A DNA stretch of 64,000 nucleotides from CAYNRA01 sp046293395 (lineage in GTDB: Bacteria; Bacteroidota; Bacteroidia; Cytophagales; Spirosomataceae), in assembly GCA_046293395.1 (NCBI GenBank), contig JBKBOU010000002.1:186001-250000 (forward strand), in the 5' to 3' direction. Position numbers and translations under genes: made by a program. The notes below the pieces were generated by a model. That model did not search any database. It worked only from the letters and a program-made list of their open reading frames with translations, and had not been told where the DNA came from. This document shows positions 17,371-26,036 of this stretch, in pieces. How positions within the stretch are numbered: the first letter of the stretch is position 1; every line of letters starts with the position of its first letter.

Positions 17371-19014
17371 ATGAAGAAACCTCTACTTATTTTCGCTCTA
17401 CTTTTCTGTATTTCTTTGGTTACAAATGCCCAATTACTGCATACCTCCACACAAGAATTTACGCGCGATGACAGCCTTCGAGGAAGCATCACACCCGAAC
17501 GTGCTTGGTGGGATTTAACCTATTACGAGTTACGCCTCCAAGTACAGCCAGAAAATAAGTTCTTCAAAGGAAGTACAACGGTTCATTATCAAGTACTTAC
17601 AGAAAACCAGCGGATGCAAATTGACCTTCAACCTCCGCTTTCTATCACCAAAGTAATCGAAGATGGTAAAGAGATTTCGTTCACAAAGGATGGCGCTAAT
17701 GCCTATATCATCCAATTAGAGAAAAAACAACAAAAAGGGCAAAAAGGGCATATTGTTGTTTTCTACGAAGGCCACCCACGTGAGGCCAAACGTGCGCCTT
17801 GGGACGGGGGCGTTTCTTGGAAAAAAGACAAAGATGGGAATGATTTTATCGCTACTTCTTGTCAAGGATTGGGTGCGAGTGTTTGGTGGCCATGCAAAGA
17901 CCACATGTACGATGAACCCGACAGTATGCGGATTCAAGTAACAGTACCCGCTCATTTGATGAACGTCTCCAACGGCAGACTCCGTAAAGTGGAACTTAAC
18001 CCAGCATCACAAACCCGAACCTATGATTGGTTCGTTAGCAATCCCATCAATAACTACGGCGTAAATATTAATATTGGTAATTTTGTGCGCTTTTCTGAGA
18101 CTTTTTCGGGCGAGAAAGGAAAACTAGACATGGATTATTTTGTTCTCCCTTACAACTTGGAAAAAGCCAAAATTCATTTCTTGGACGCACCCAAAATGAT
18201 GAAAGCCTTTGAGCATTGGTTCGGGGCATATCCATTTTATGAAGACGGATTTAAACTCGTGGAAGTCCCCTATTTGGGCATGGAACACCAAAGTTCTGTG
18301 ACCTACGGAAACCAATACATGAAAGGATATCTGGGGCGTGATTTATCCGGAACTGGGCATGGGCTTAACTTCGACTTTATCATCATTCACGAATCTGGAC
18401 ATGAATGGTTCGCCAATAATATTACCTACAAGGATATTGCAGACATGTGGATTCACGAAAGTTTCACCAATTATTCCGAAAACTTATTCCTCGAATTTTA
18501 CCAAGGAAAACAAGTAGGTGCTGAATATGTCATCGGGACACGCAAAAATATCCTAAACGCTAGTCCAATTATTGGCGTGTACGGGGTTAATAAAGAAGGC
18601 TCTGGAGACATGTATTACAAAGGCGGCAATATGTTGCATACCATTCGTCAAATTATTCAAGATGATGACAAATGGCGACAGATTCTGCGCGGTTTAAACA
18701 AAGATTTCTATCATCAAGTCGTTACGACAGAAATGGTAGAAAACTACCTCATCGAAAAATCAGGGATGGCACTTCAAAAAGTATTTGACCAATATCTCCG
18801 CCAAACGGCTATCCCGACACTCGAATGGAAAGTCACGAAAAATACTATTTCTTACCGTTGGACTACGTGTGTCGATGGTTTCAATATGCCCCTTGATGTT
18901 CTCTTAGATAGTAAAAAAACACGCCTTTATCCAACAACACAGTGGCAAAAGACACCAGGCTCTCTGCTACAAACCAGCAAGGATTTTTATGTACTAGAGA
19001 AGAAAACAAACTAA
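17371..19014 (+). CDS. Secreted M1-family aminopeptidase
   Basis: 547 residues with a signal peptide (MKKPLLIFALLFCISLVTNA). M1 gluzincin signatures: the exopeptidase motif in VPYLGMEHQSSVTYG (GMEH in place of GAMEN), zinc motif HESGH at H340-H344 and the third ligand E363 in WIHESFTNYSE, i.e. HEXXH-x18-E. The N-terminal beta domain (YYELRLQVQPENKFFKG) is typical. It trims N-terminal residues from peptides in the periplasm. It follows the DUF3822 gene by six bases. Confidence 0.9.
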   Translation: MKKPLLIFALLFCISLVTNAQLLHTSTQEFTRDDSLRGSITPERAWWDLTYYELRLQVQPENKFFKGSTTVHYQVLTENQRMQIDLQPPLSITKVIEDGKEISFTKDGANAYIIQLEKKQQKGQKGHIVVFYEGHPREAKRAPWDGGVSWKKDKDGNDFIATSCQGLGASVWWPCKDHMYDEPDSMRIQVTVPAHLMNVSNGRLRKVELNPASQTRTYDWFVSNPINNYGVNINIGNFVRFSETFSGEKGKLDMDYFVLPYNLEKAKIHFLDAPKMMKAFEHWFGAYPFYEDGFKLVEVPYLGMEHQSSVTYGNQYMKGYLGRDLSGTGHGLNFDFIIIHESGHEWFANNITYKDIADMWIHESFTNYSENLFLEFYQGKQVGAEYVIGTRKNILNASPIIGVYGVNKEGSGDMYYKGGNMLHTIRQIIQDDDKWRQILRGLNKDFYHQVVTTEMVENYLIEKSGMALQKVFDQYLRQTAIPTLEWKVTKNTISYRWTTCVDGFNMPLDVLLDSKKTRLYPTTQWQKTPGSLLQTSKDFYVLEKKTN

Positions 19015-19044
19015 TTTACTGTTCTTACTACCTACTTAAACTAA

Positions 19045-21456
19045 ATGAAAAACGTTTACAAACTGCTCTTTTTGGCAGGGATGTTTGTATTTTCGTTGGA
19101 GGTAACAGCCCAATCAAAAATACGCATCTACGGAACTGTCAGCCACAACGAAACCAAATTGCCTATCCAAGGCGTATCCGTCACGGTAACACAAACGGGG
19201 TATGGCAATACCACAGACGAGAACGGAAGATTCGAACTCTTTGTCCCTGTCGGCACGTATCTGATAGAAATCACACACGCCTCTTTTTTTAAAAAATTTC
19301 TCACTATTCAAGCCAAAGAAGATGCAGAGTTTACCGTCTTTCTGGACGAAAAAGTAAACGAACTCGAAGAAGTTCGTATCAGCGCGAGTAGCTCCGAGCA
19401 AAATGTACGACGACTTGGTACAGGTGTTACGACCATCAATGCAAAGACATTGCGCAAATTACCTTCCTTGCTTGGTGAAGTTGACATTATCAAGAGTTTG
19501 TTTACGCTACCAGGCGTAACGAGTGTCGGGGAAGGTGCTTCCGGATTCAATGTGCGAGGCGGGAATATCGACCAAAACCTCATTCTACTTGATGACGCAC
19601 CGATTTTCAACTCCTCCCATTTGATGGGCTTCTTCTCTGTATTTAATCCAGATACATTTCGCGATTTTAATTTTTACCGAGGAGGGATTCCCGCTCAATA
19701 TGGCGGACGAATTTCTTCTGTTTTAACCGTTAATCTAAAAGATGCCAATGCCGATAAGCTAAAGGTCAACGGAGGTGTCGGGACCATTTCGAGCCGTTTA
19801 CTGCTTGAAACGCCCATCATCAAAGATAAACTTGGGTTTTACATCGCAGGACGCGTTTCTTACATTGTCCAATTACTCCAGGTCGTAAAAGTCCCGCGTT
19901 TAACAGGAAGCCGTGCTGCCTTTTACGACATTACGAGTAAATTAGACTTCAAACCAACCACCAAAGACCGGATTTCCTTCTCTGTTTTTCATGGAGACGA
20001 TACCTTCCAATTGGCCAAAGATACCGTGGCAGCTATTGATGAAAATGGAGATGCACTCTACCGTTGGAATACCACCAATGCGACCGCTGGTTGGTCGCAT
20101 TATTTTGGCCCAAAACTTTCTCTCCGGACATCCGGCGTGTGGTCTCAGTATAATGCCAAAATTCAGAACGATGATTCGACAACCGCATATCGCCTCGATT
20201 ACAATATCCAATACAGAAGCGCCAAATCTGTTTTGTTGTTTAATCCATCCGAGAAACACGAAATAGAACTGGGTTTGCAATGGAATGACTACCAAATTCA
20301 GCCCGGTTCTTTGCTACCTACATTGCCTACATCCAATAAAAATCCACTCTTTTTACCCAAAGAACGAGGTTCCGAGTTGGCGGCGTTTCTCAGTGAAAAA
20401 TGCAAGATAAATGAAAAAATAGAATTGGGTGCTGGACTTCGTGCGGTTCAATACCGAGCAATCGGGGCGAGTACCGTTTACCAATACGAAAGCGGACAGC
20501 CGCGTTCTGAACTTACCCGAACAGATTCCCTTGTCTTTGGTGAGGGGCAAACTGTACAATCCTACGGAAGTGTAGAACCCCGATTTGCACTCAATATCAC
20601 TTTGTCTCCTACGGCGAGTATCAAAGCGAGTGTAAACCGAATGGCACAGTTTATTCAGTTATTGTCCGGCACAACAGCCGCTTTACCAACCGACCGTTGG
20701 AAATTGAGTGACGCTTACATAAAACCTCAAATCGCCAATCAATACGCGATGGGTTATTTCAAAAACTTCACGGAAAAGAACATAGAAACCTCCGTAGAAG
20801 TATTTTACAAACAGTTATTCAATGTCGTTGAATACAAAGATGGCGAAGTCTTGATTCTCAATCCGTTCCCAGAAACGGCTATACTGCAAGGGAATGGCTA
20901 TGCGTATGGCGCTGAGTTTTATGTCAAAAAGAGTTTGGGTGTCCTGACTGGTTGGTTGAGTTATACGTATTCGCAGTCACGTATTCAGGTGAAAGGAGAA
21001 ACGCCAGAGGAGACAATCAATAATGGTGATTTTTTTGCGCCCATCTTCAATCGGCCACATAGTTTCAATGCCATTGGTTCGTATCAAATCAGTAAAAAAG
21101 TAGCTTTTTCGAGCAATGTAAACTTCAGTTCTGGACGCGCCATCACCTATCCTGCTTCAAAATTCTATTTTGCGGGAGCTAGTTTACCGTATTACAATAG
21201 CCGAAATCAAGGACAAATTCCGAACTATGTACGTCTTGATTTATCCATGAATATCGACACACATCCTTATAAAACATCGGGTTACAAAGGTTCTTGGAAT
21301 ATCTCCCTCTACAATGTTTTGGCAAGAAGAAATGCCTATTCCGTATTTTTTAGAGCTAAAAATCCATTCAATCAATTCTATTCACGTGTGGATATTTACA
21401 AACTTTCTGTGATTGGCACTATTATTCCGTCTGTTACCTACAACTTTTCCTTCTGA
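19045..21456 (+). CDS. TonB-dependent outer-membrane receptor
   Basis: 803 residues with signal peptide (LLFLAGMFVFSLEVTAQ). A carboxypeptidase-like regulatory domain sits at about residues 25-105 (RIYGTVSHNETKLPIQGVSV), then a plug (LPSLLGEVDIIKSLFTLPGV, GFNVRGGNIDQNLILLDDAP) and a 22-strand barrel ending YNFSF. It imports a ligand using TonB/ExbBD energy; the ligand is unknown. The next gene encodes a DUF4249 lipoprotein two bases later, a common Bacteroidota pairing distinct from SusC/SusD. Confidence 0.9.
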   Translation: MKNVYKLLFLAGMFVFSLEVTAQSKIRIYGTVSHNETKLPIQGVSVTVTQTGYGNTTDENGRFELFVPVGTYLIEITHASFFKKFLTIQAKEDAEFTVFLDEKVNELEEVRISASSSEQNVRRLGTGVTTINAKTLRKLPSLLGEVDIIKSLFTLPGVTSVGEGASGFNVRGGNIDQNLILLDDAPIFNSSHLMGFFSVFNPDTFRDFNFYRGGIPAQYGGRISSVLTVNLKDANADKLKVNGGVGTISSRLLLETPIIKDKLGFYIAGRVSYIVQLLQVVKVPRLTGSRAAFYDITSKLDFKPTTKDRISFSVFHGDDTFQLAKDTVAAIDENGDALYRWNTTNATAGWSHYFGPKLSLRTSGVWSQYNAKIQNDDSTTAYRLDYNIQYRSAKSVLLFNPSEKHEIELGLQWNDYQIQPGSLLPTLPTSNKNPLFLPKERGSELAAFLSEKCKINEKIELGAGLRAVQYRAIGASTVYQYESGQPRSELTRTDSLVFGEGQTVQSYGSVEPRFALNITLSPTASIKASVNRMAQFIQLLSGTTAALPTDRWKLSDAYIKPQIANQYAMGYFKNFTEKNIETSVEVFYKQLFNVVEYKDGEVLILNPFPETAILQGNGYAYGAEFYVKKSLGVLTGWLSYTYSQSRIQVKGETPEETINNGDFFAPIFNRPHSFNAIGSYQISKKVAFSSNVNFSSGRAITYPASKFYFAGASLPYYNSRNQGQIPNYVRLDLSMNIDTHPYKTSGYKGSWNISLYNVLARRNAYSVFFRAKNPFNQFYSRVDIYKLSVIGTIIPSVTYNFSF

Positions 21457-21458
21457 CA

Positions 21459-22556
21459 ATGAAATTCAAGCTAAAAATCAGTTTCCTTTTCCTCCTTTTC
21501 ACGCAATTTGCTTGTGTTGATTTGTATGACCCAAATTTGACGAGCGACACCCGCCGTTTGGTTGTTGAGGCTACCTTAACAACTGCCTTGGAGTATCAAA
21601 TGGTGTATTTAACCTACGATGCCGGTTATAATTCGACGGAAAACGTCTTCAAAAACTTAGTCAGACGTGCCAAAATAAAAATCACGGACGACAAAGGGAA
21701 TGAATATCCGTTTATTGATGAAATTGCCCCATCGAATCAAATTAAAACGGCGGAGGGCTATAATTATCGTTCCTTACAGAAGTTCAAAGCGGAAGTCGGT
21801 CGCTCGTACCAATTGCATATCGAGACATTGGAAGGAAAAAAATACAAATCAGCACCCGAAAAAGTCATTCCAGCACCGCCCATTGGCAAAGCGTATGCAG
21901 AGTTTCAAGCGTTGTTTCCTCCTGCAAATTTCAAGGGTCAGTTTCACATTTTCGTTGATAGCCAAGACCCTGCAGACACGCCCAATTTTTACAAATGGGA
22001 TTCCTATCATATCAAACAAATCAATTATTGCCGTGAATGGTATATTTATGGTTCGGGTGGTTCCGTTACACAATCGTTTGTGGACAAATGTTGCGAACCT
22101 TGTTTTGAAAAAGTAGTGTGTGAAGATTGTTATGAATTAGCGAATGACCGATTAATCAATGGGCAAATGATTCGAAAAAAACAAATTACATCCATTCCTT
22201 TTGACAACACGACGCCCTACTATCTCGTAATTCGACAACACAGTTTAAGCCCGCAAGCTTACCAATTTTGGAGTAGTATTAAGCAACAATCCAAAAATTC
22301 AGGTGGATTATTTGATGCCACTCCCAAGTCTATCCGTGGGAATTTATACAGTGAAACCGACGCAAAAGAAGAGGTTTTAGGGAACTTTACGGTTTCGGAT
22401 GTGCAGGAACTCATCTATATTGTTGATAGAAACAGAGCTACTCCCAAACCGATTTTGGTAGAAGAATACAGTAATTTCAACAAAACGACACAATGTTACC
22501 CGTGCGAGGAATCATACAAACGAACGAAGACATTCCCGACAGGTTGGCAATTCTAG
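21459..22556 (+). CDS. DUF4249 family lipoprotein (TonB receptor partner)
   Basis: 365 residues. Lipobox FLLFTQFAC with Cys at residue 19, then the DUF4249 start VDLYDPNLTSDTRRLVVEAT. There is a Cys-rich middle (FVDKCCEPCFEKVVCEDC) and a late CYPCEE. The gene begins two bases after the TonB receptor. Members are thought to sit on the outer membrane and help the receptor capture ligand, by analogy with SusD; this is inference. Ends at a bidirectional terminator. Confidence 0.85.
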   Translation: MKFKLKISFLFLLFTQFACVDLYDPNLTSDTRRLVVEATLTTALEYQMVYLTYDAGYNSTENVFKNLVRRAKIKITDDKGNEYPFIDEIAPSNQIKTAEGYNYRSLQKFKAEVGRSYQLHIETLEGKKYKSAPEKVIPAPPIGKAYAEFQALFPPANFKGQFHIFVDSQDPADTPNFYKWDSYHIKQINYCREWYIYGSGGSVTQSFVDKCCEPCFEKVVCEDCYELANDRLINGQMIRKKQITSIPFDNTTPYYLVIRQHSLSPQAYQFWSSIKQQSKNSGGLFDATPKSIRGNLYSETDAKEEVLGNFTVSDVQELIYIVDRNRATPKPILVEEYSNFNKTTQCYPCEESYKRTKTFPTGWQF

Positions 22557-22570
22557 TTGTATATATTCGC

Positions 22571-22611
22571 AAAAAAATCCCCCAATGAGCTGCTCATTGG
22601 GGGATTTTTTA
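22571..22611. terminator. Bidirectional intrinsic terminator between DUF4249 gene and nifU-like gene
   Basis: A long perfect stem, AAAAAATCCCCCAATGAG with its complement CTCATTGGGGGATTTTTT, surrounds a CTG loop. Tracts of A and T on the two sides let it serve both convergent genes. Confidence 0.85.
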
Positions 22612-22627
22612 TGGGCATACATCTATA

Positions 22628-23224
22628 TTACAAACCTTCCGCAGTTACTTCTTTTACTTCCGGAATCATGGTTGTTAGGAGACGTTCAATCCCGTTTTTC
22701 AATGTAATCGTAGAAGACGGGCAACCGCTGCACGAACCCTGTAAATGAACAGTTACCAGACCAGAGGCTTCATCAAAAGAAGCAAAATTGATAGCACCAC
22801 CATCTGACTCCACTGCCGGACGAACATATTGATCCAAAGTCGCTTTGATTTTAGCTACTACAGGCGTATCGTTTGCATCAACAATGACAGAAGTCGTATC
22901 AATGGTTTTTTGTGCGAATACGGGATGACCTTCATCGAAGTGAATTTTAAGGAATTTTTTCACATCGACCAACACTTCCTCCCACATGGTTTCCTCTTCT
23001 TTGGTAATAGTAATGAAGTTGGAAGCGATAAAAACACGTTGTACAAACGGGAATTGAAACAAGTCAGCAGCTAACGGAGACGCTTTTTTCTCGTCTTGCG
23101 TATCTGCCTTAGAGGCGTAGTCAAAAGAGAGGCCGTCGGGTGCTAGTTCAAAATTGAGGACGAACTTCATCGAATTAGGATTCGGGCTGAGTTCGGTGTA
23201 TATCATAACGGGGCGTTTCAACAT
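22628..23224 (-). CDS. NifU-family Fe-S cluster scaffold (Nfu type)
   Basis: 198 residues from ATG 23224 (MLKRPVMIYTELSPNPNSMK). The N-terminal Nfu domain is followed by a NifU C-terminal domain whose ligands are in GSCSGCPSSTITLKNGIE (CxxC). It carries or transfers iron-sulfur clusters in the cytoplasm. A longer start at 23269 adds an unrelated 15-residue leader and is rejected. It converges with the DUF4249 gene at a shared terminator. Confidence 0.88.
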   Translation of the reverse strand: MLKRPVMIYTELSPNPNSMKFVLNFELAPDGLSFDYASKADTQDEKKASPLAADLFQFPFVQRVFIASNFITITKEEETMWEEVLVDVKKFLKIHFDEGHPVFAQKTIDTTSVIVDANDTPVVAKIKATLDQYVRPAVESDGGAINFASFDEASGLVTVHLQGSCSGCPSSTITLKNGIERLLTTMIPEVKEVTAEGL

Positions 23225-23283
23225 GATTTTTGTGTTATAGGTACGATTAGTCAACAAAAAGAGGTTCAAAATAGTTTTTGGGC

Positions 23284-23318
23284 AAAAAAAAACCTGCTTT
23301 AAAGCAGGTTTTTTTTTA
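23284..23318 (-). terminator. Intrinsic terminator of rplU-rpmA
   Basis: A perfect palindrome, AAAAAAAAACCTGCTTT followed by its complement, lies just downstream of rpmA on the minus strand with a long T-run. Confidence 0.85.
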
Positions 23319-23335
23319 CAAACGTTGCGTTCTTA

Positions 23336-23596
23336 TTAAGCTTCAGCTGGTAAAACATGAACGAAAGATTTGCCGTCACGTCCTTTTTTGAAAGTAACAA
23401 CACCATTTGACAAAGCAAAAAGTGTGTGATCCTTACCAAGACCTACGTTTAAACCTGGGTTATGTTTTGTTCCACGTTGACGAACAATGATGTTTCCTGC
23501 GATTGCAGACTGGCCACCATATAGTTTAACGCCAAGACGCTTACTTTCTGACTCACGACCGTTTTTCGAACTACCAACACCTTTCTTGTGTGCCAT
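23336..23596 (-). CDS. rpmA: 50S ribosomal protein L27
   Basis: 86 residues. MAHKKGVGSSKNGRESESKR then LGVKLYGGQSAIAGNIIVRQ are the characteristic L27 opening, needed near the peptidyl-transferase centre. There is no Firmicute-type N-terminal extension. It follows rplU by 63 bases in the usual L21-L27 operon. Confidence 0.97.
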   Translation of the reverse strand: MAHKKGVGSSKNGRESESKRLGVKLYGGQSAIAGNIIVRQRGTKHNPGLNVGLGKDHTLFALSNGVVTFKKGRDGKSFVHVLPAEA

Positions 23597-23659
23597 GATT
23601 TCTACTAATTTTTAAATGTCTGAAAATAAAATTTTGAGAGGTTCGCTTTACTTAACAAA

Positions 23660-23971
23660 TTAAGCAATGATATCATCAATCATGATTTTAGTCAACGATT
23701 GACGGTGACCATTCATTTTTTGATAACTTTTACGACGTTTCTTTTTGAAAACGATTACTTTTTCACCTTTTAGGTGCTCAAGAATAGTTACTTTCACAGA
23801 AGCTCCAGCTACTGTTGGCGCACCTACTTGAATGGCGCCATTATTGTCAACAAGGAGTACCTTGTCGAATACAAGTTCAGCGTTCGCTTCGCCAGCTAAC
23901 CGATTGGTATAGATGAAGCGACCCTTTTCTACTTTAAATTGCTGACCTGCGATCTCTACGATTGCGTACAT
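23660..23971 (-). CDS. rplU: 50S ribosomal protein L21
   Basis: 103 residues. MYAIVEIAGQQFKVEKGRF opens it, with IVFKKKRRKSYQKMNGHRQ near the end, both highly characteristic of L21, which binds 23S rRNA. It precedes rpmA; a promoter candidate lies at 24007-24038. Confidence 0.97.
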   Translation of the reverse strand: MYAIVEIAGQQFKVEKGRFIYTNRLAGEANAELVFDKVLLVDNNGAIQVGAPTVAGASVKVTILEHLKGEKVIVFKKKRRKSYQKMNGHRQSLTKIMIDDIIA

Positions 23972-24006
23972 GTGAATGAACTTTAAGTAATTACTAAATT
24001 AGCTTG

Positions 24007-24038
24007 CAAAATTACTTGTTTTATTTGTCTTTTGAAAA
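24007..24038 (-). promoter_or_regulatory. rplU promoter candidate, TTTT-N20-TAATTTTG
   Basis: Read on the minus strand, TAATTTTG (24014 to 24007) matches the -7 consensus TAnnTTTG exactly. A T-rich -33-like element (complement of 24035-24038) is 20 bases upstream. The leader to the rplU ATG (23971) would be about 30 bases. Confidence 0.4.
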
Positions 24039-24109
24039 CTTTCCTTTGTTTTTTCTGATTTCTAAAGAAACAATTTGCGTATCTTTCATCTATCATCTCT
24101 TTTTATCTC

Positions 24110-24505
24110 ATGGAAATCACAACTCCCGCCATTCTTTTTTCTACTGTTTCTCTCCTCTTACTTGCTTTTACCAACCGCTATCTCGCCATGGCAAACCTCA
24201 TTCGTGGGCTACACAAGAAATACCAAGAGGAAGGTTCGCAAGATTCCCGACTTATTCCTCAAATTAAATTATTACTCCTTCGTCTGCGACTCATTCGCAA
24301 TATGCAGATAATCAGCGTTTTAAGTCTTTTATTTAGTGCTATTTCTATTCTATTTTTATTTATTCAATACCAAGAAACAGCCAAATGGCTTTTTGGTTCT
24401 GCCATCGTTCTTCAAATTGTAGCACTTCTCCTTTCTGTATTTGAAATTACGCTTTCCAACCAAGCGATTAAAATCGAATTGAGCGATATGGACGATGTTT
24501 TATGA
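24110..24505 (+). CDS. DUF2721 family membrane protein
   Basis: 131 residues with three hydrophobic helices: TTPAILFSTVSLLLLAFTNR at the N-terminus, then IISVLSLLFSAISILFLFI and ALLLSVFEITLS. This fits DUF2721, small membrane proteins of unknown function. The late IELSDMDDV is the usual acidic C-terminus. It ends six bases inside the convergent lysoplasmalogenase gene. A TATCTTTC box (24080-24087) with a TTTC 17 bases earlier may be its promoter. Confidence 0.75.
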   Translation: MEITTPAILFSTVSLLLLAFTNRYLAMANLIRGLHKKYQEEGSQDSRLIPQIKLLLLRLRLIRNMQIISVLSLLFSAISILFLFIQYQETAKWLFGSAIVLQIVALLLSVFEITLSNQAIKIELSDMDDVL

Positions 24506-25126
24506 TGTAGAAAATCCTTTGACAAGACTATATTGTGCGGCAATGTACGTACTCATGACCGCAATACCTGAACCCGCAAAAGGCGCTATAAACTTGTTCC
24601 AGGCGAGAAATGAATCTGAAAGTATGAACAAAATTCCTCCCAGAGCAAGCCAAAATCGCTTGCTTTCAGCTCCTTTTTGTCCAATAGCCAAAATACCCAT
24701 ATTTGTAATCACAAAAAGATAAGCAAAAACCGGAATGCGCAAAGCGACGTCCAGATGAACGCCCAACCAATACGCCATACCTGTCCCGAACAAAATCAAA
24801 AGAATACTACCGAGTGGATGTATCTTTTTGGACGGAAATAAAAGCCGGATATACAACAAATGCCCTAGCAAGAAGGCGACCAAGCCGCCCAAGAAATACG
24901 TAGGAAAAAGTAAAATGGTATCTCCCAACCAACAGAAAAACAAAGCCCAAAGTAGTATTTTTCGGGAGGGTAGTTTCGCCAGCGAATGCCAAAACAGAAA
25001 AACCAGAGCCGGAAGTAGCAACACCTTTGTTCCTTTTCCTACTTGTTCAATATTCAAGCTCAAGGCGAGCAAATGTAGTGAAACCAATGAAAAAAATAGT
25101 CCGTTTCGTAGTTTTGTAATTTCCAT
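24500..25126 (-). CDS. Lysoplasmalogenase (YhhN family)
   Basis: 208 residues, seven or eight hydrophobic helices (ILLWALFFCWLGDTILLFP, GLVAFLLGHLLYIRLLF, LALGGILFILSDSFLAW). The conserved YhhN features FCWLGDTILL, FLLGHLLY and LSDSFLAWNKF are visible; they carry the acidic and polar residues used to cleave the vinyl-ether bond of lysoplasmalogens. Start ATG 25126. It follows the nucleotidase gene by nine bases, in an operon. Confidence 0.85.
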   Translation of the reverse strand: MEITKLRNGLFFSLVSLHLLALSLNIEQVGKGTKVLLLPALVFLFWHSLAKLPSRKILLWALFFCWLGDTILLFPTYFLGGLVAFLLGHLLYIRLLFPSKKIHPLGSILLILFGTGMAYWLGVHLDVALRIPVFAYLFVITNMGILAIGQKGAESKRFWLALGGILFILSDSFLAWNKFIAPFAGSGIAVMSTYIAAQYSLVKGFSTS

Positions 25127-25135
25127 CCGAAATAC

Positions 25136-25690
25136 TCAATTTTTCGTATTTTGGGCGAATGCGTCCACAAACTCTTTTACTTCTTTCCAGCTTCGAACAC
25201 GGGTATATCCTTGCAATTTCTGGTTATGTATTGCATTGAATAGCAAAGGTTTACCTGTAAATGTTTTTAGGTTTTTTTCGTGATCATCAATCAAAATATC
25301 AGCAGTGATGATGCTTTTATCTCCGCAAAAAACGATATTACGCCAAGAAATATACGGAAAATGGCGACCAAGCCAAGCCTGCTTTTCTGTCAGCGAGTTG
25401 GGAAATTCCATAGCTGCCGACACGATGAATACTTCGTGATGGGCGTGTAAATAAGCCATCACTTCTTGTACGCCCTCCATTAAAGCTAAATCAGCAAAGA
25501 AACCAGGTTCAAAAAATTTCTCCCGAATTGCCTCGTATTCCTCCTCTTTGATTAACTCTTGAAAACCCAATCCATCAAAATCACTTTCCGACCAATTACT
25601 ACCGAAAAGTTCTTGGTGCAATTGAATCGTTTTCTGACTTGTGTTCGCCATCACATCGTCCATGTCGATGGCTATGCGTAATTTTCTCAT
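25136..25690 (-). CDS. HAD-type 5'(3')-deoxyribonucleotidase (NT5C family)
   Basis: 184 residues. The HAD nucleophile motif is at D9-x-D11 in AIDMDDVMAN; FIVSAAMEFPNSLTEKQAW holds motif II/III, and ADILIDDHEKNL is motif IV with two Asp. The NT5C family dephosphorylates (d)NMPs; the substrate is not proven. It starts inside the end of the upstream CTD-like gene by four bases (ATGA overlap). Confidence 0.88.
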   Translation of the reverse strand: MRKLRIAIDMDDVMANTSQKTIQLHQELFGSNWSESDFDGLGFQELIKEEEYEAIREKFFEPGFFADLALMEGVQEVMAYLHAHHEVFIVSAAMEFPNSLTEKQAWLGRHFPYISWRNIVFCGDKSIITADILIDDHEKNLKTFTGKPLLFNAIHNQKLQGYTRVRSWKEVKEFVDAFAQNTKN

Positions 25691-25929
25691 CTTTCTACGT
25701 ATATTTTTTTGGAGTAAATGCGTTCGTCTTGGTTAATGAGCACGAAATAAATCCCTTCGGGTAAGTCCGTTAAGTCAAAATCATGCATAGTTGATTGATG
25801 AACAGCCTCTTGCAACACTTTTCCAGCCAGGTTTTGAAGCTGAAAATAGGTTTCTATCCCTGGTTGTACCTTCACATATACTTTGTCGTCGGGTTCGTTA
25901 TGATAAATGATGACGTCTTGCCTGCTCAT
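25687..25929 (-). CDS. Standalone T9SS-tail-like beta domain, 80 residues
   Basis: The whole protein is a single beta domain that looks like a type IX secretion C-terminal sorting domain: YVKVQPGIETYFQLQNLAGK, TMHDFDLTDLPEGIYFVLIN, then SKKIYVER. It has no signal peptide and no cargo domain in front. It lies upstream of the nucleotidase gene with a four-base overlap, so they are translationally coupled. Cytoplasmic location is predicted. It could be a cytoplasmic relative of the tail fold, a remnant of a truncated cargo gene, or an adaptor; not determinable here. Confidence 0.6.
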   Translation of the reverse strand: MSRQDVIIYHNEPDDKVYVKVQPGIETYFQLQNLAGKVLQEAVHQSTMHDFDLTDLPEGIYFVLINQDERIYSKKIYVER

Positions 25930-25980
25930 TCGTTTTTTTTCGAAATATACTCAATCTTCGTTTATCTCACAGAATTAGGC

Positions 25981-26017
25981 AAAAAAATAGCGGTTTTCCC
26001 ACCTTGGAAAACCGCTA
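25981..26017 (-). terminator. Intrinsic terminator ending the surface-protein array
   Basis: TAGCGGTTTTCC (25988-25999) pairs with GGAAAACCGCTA (26006-26017); on the minus strand seven Ts follow. It separates the array from the CTD-like/NT5C operon. Confidence 0.85.
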
Positions 26018-26036
26018 CAAATGACTGATTTTATGT

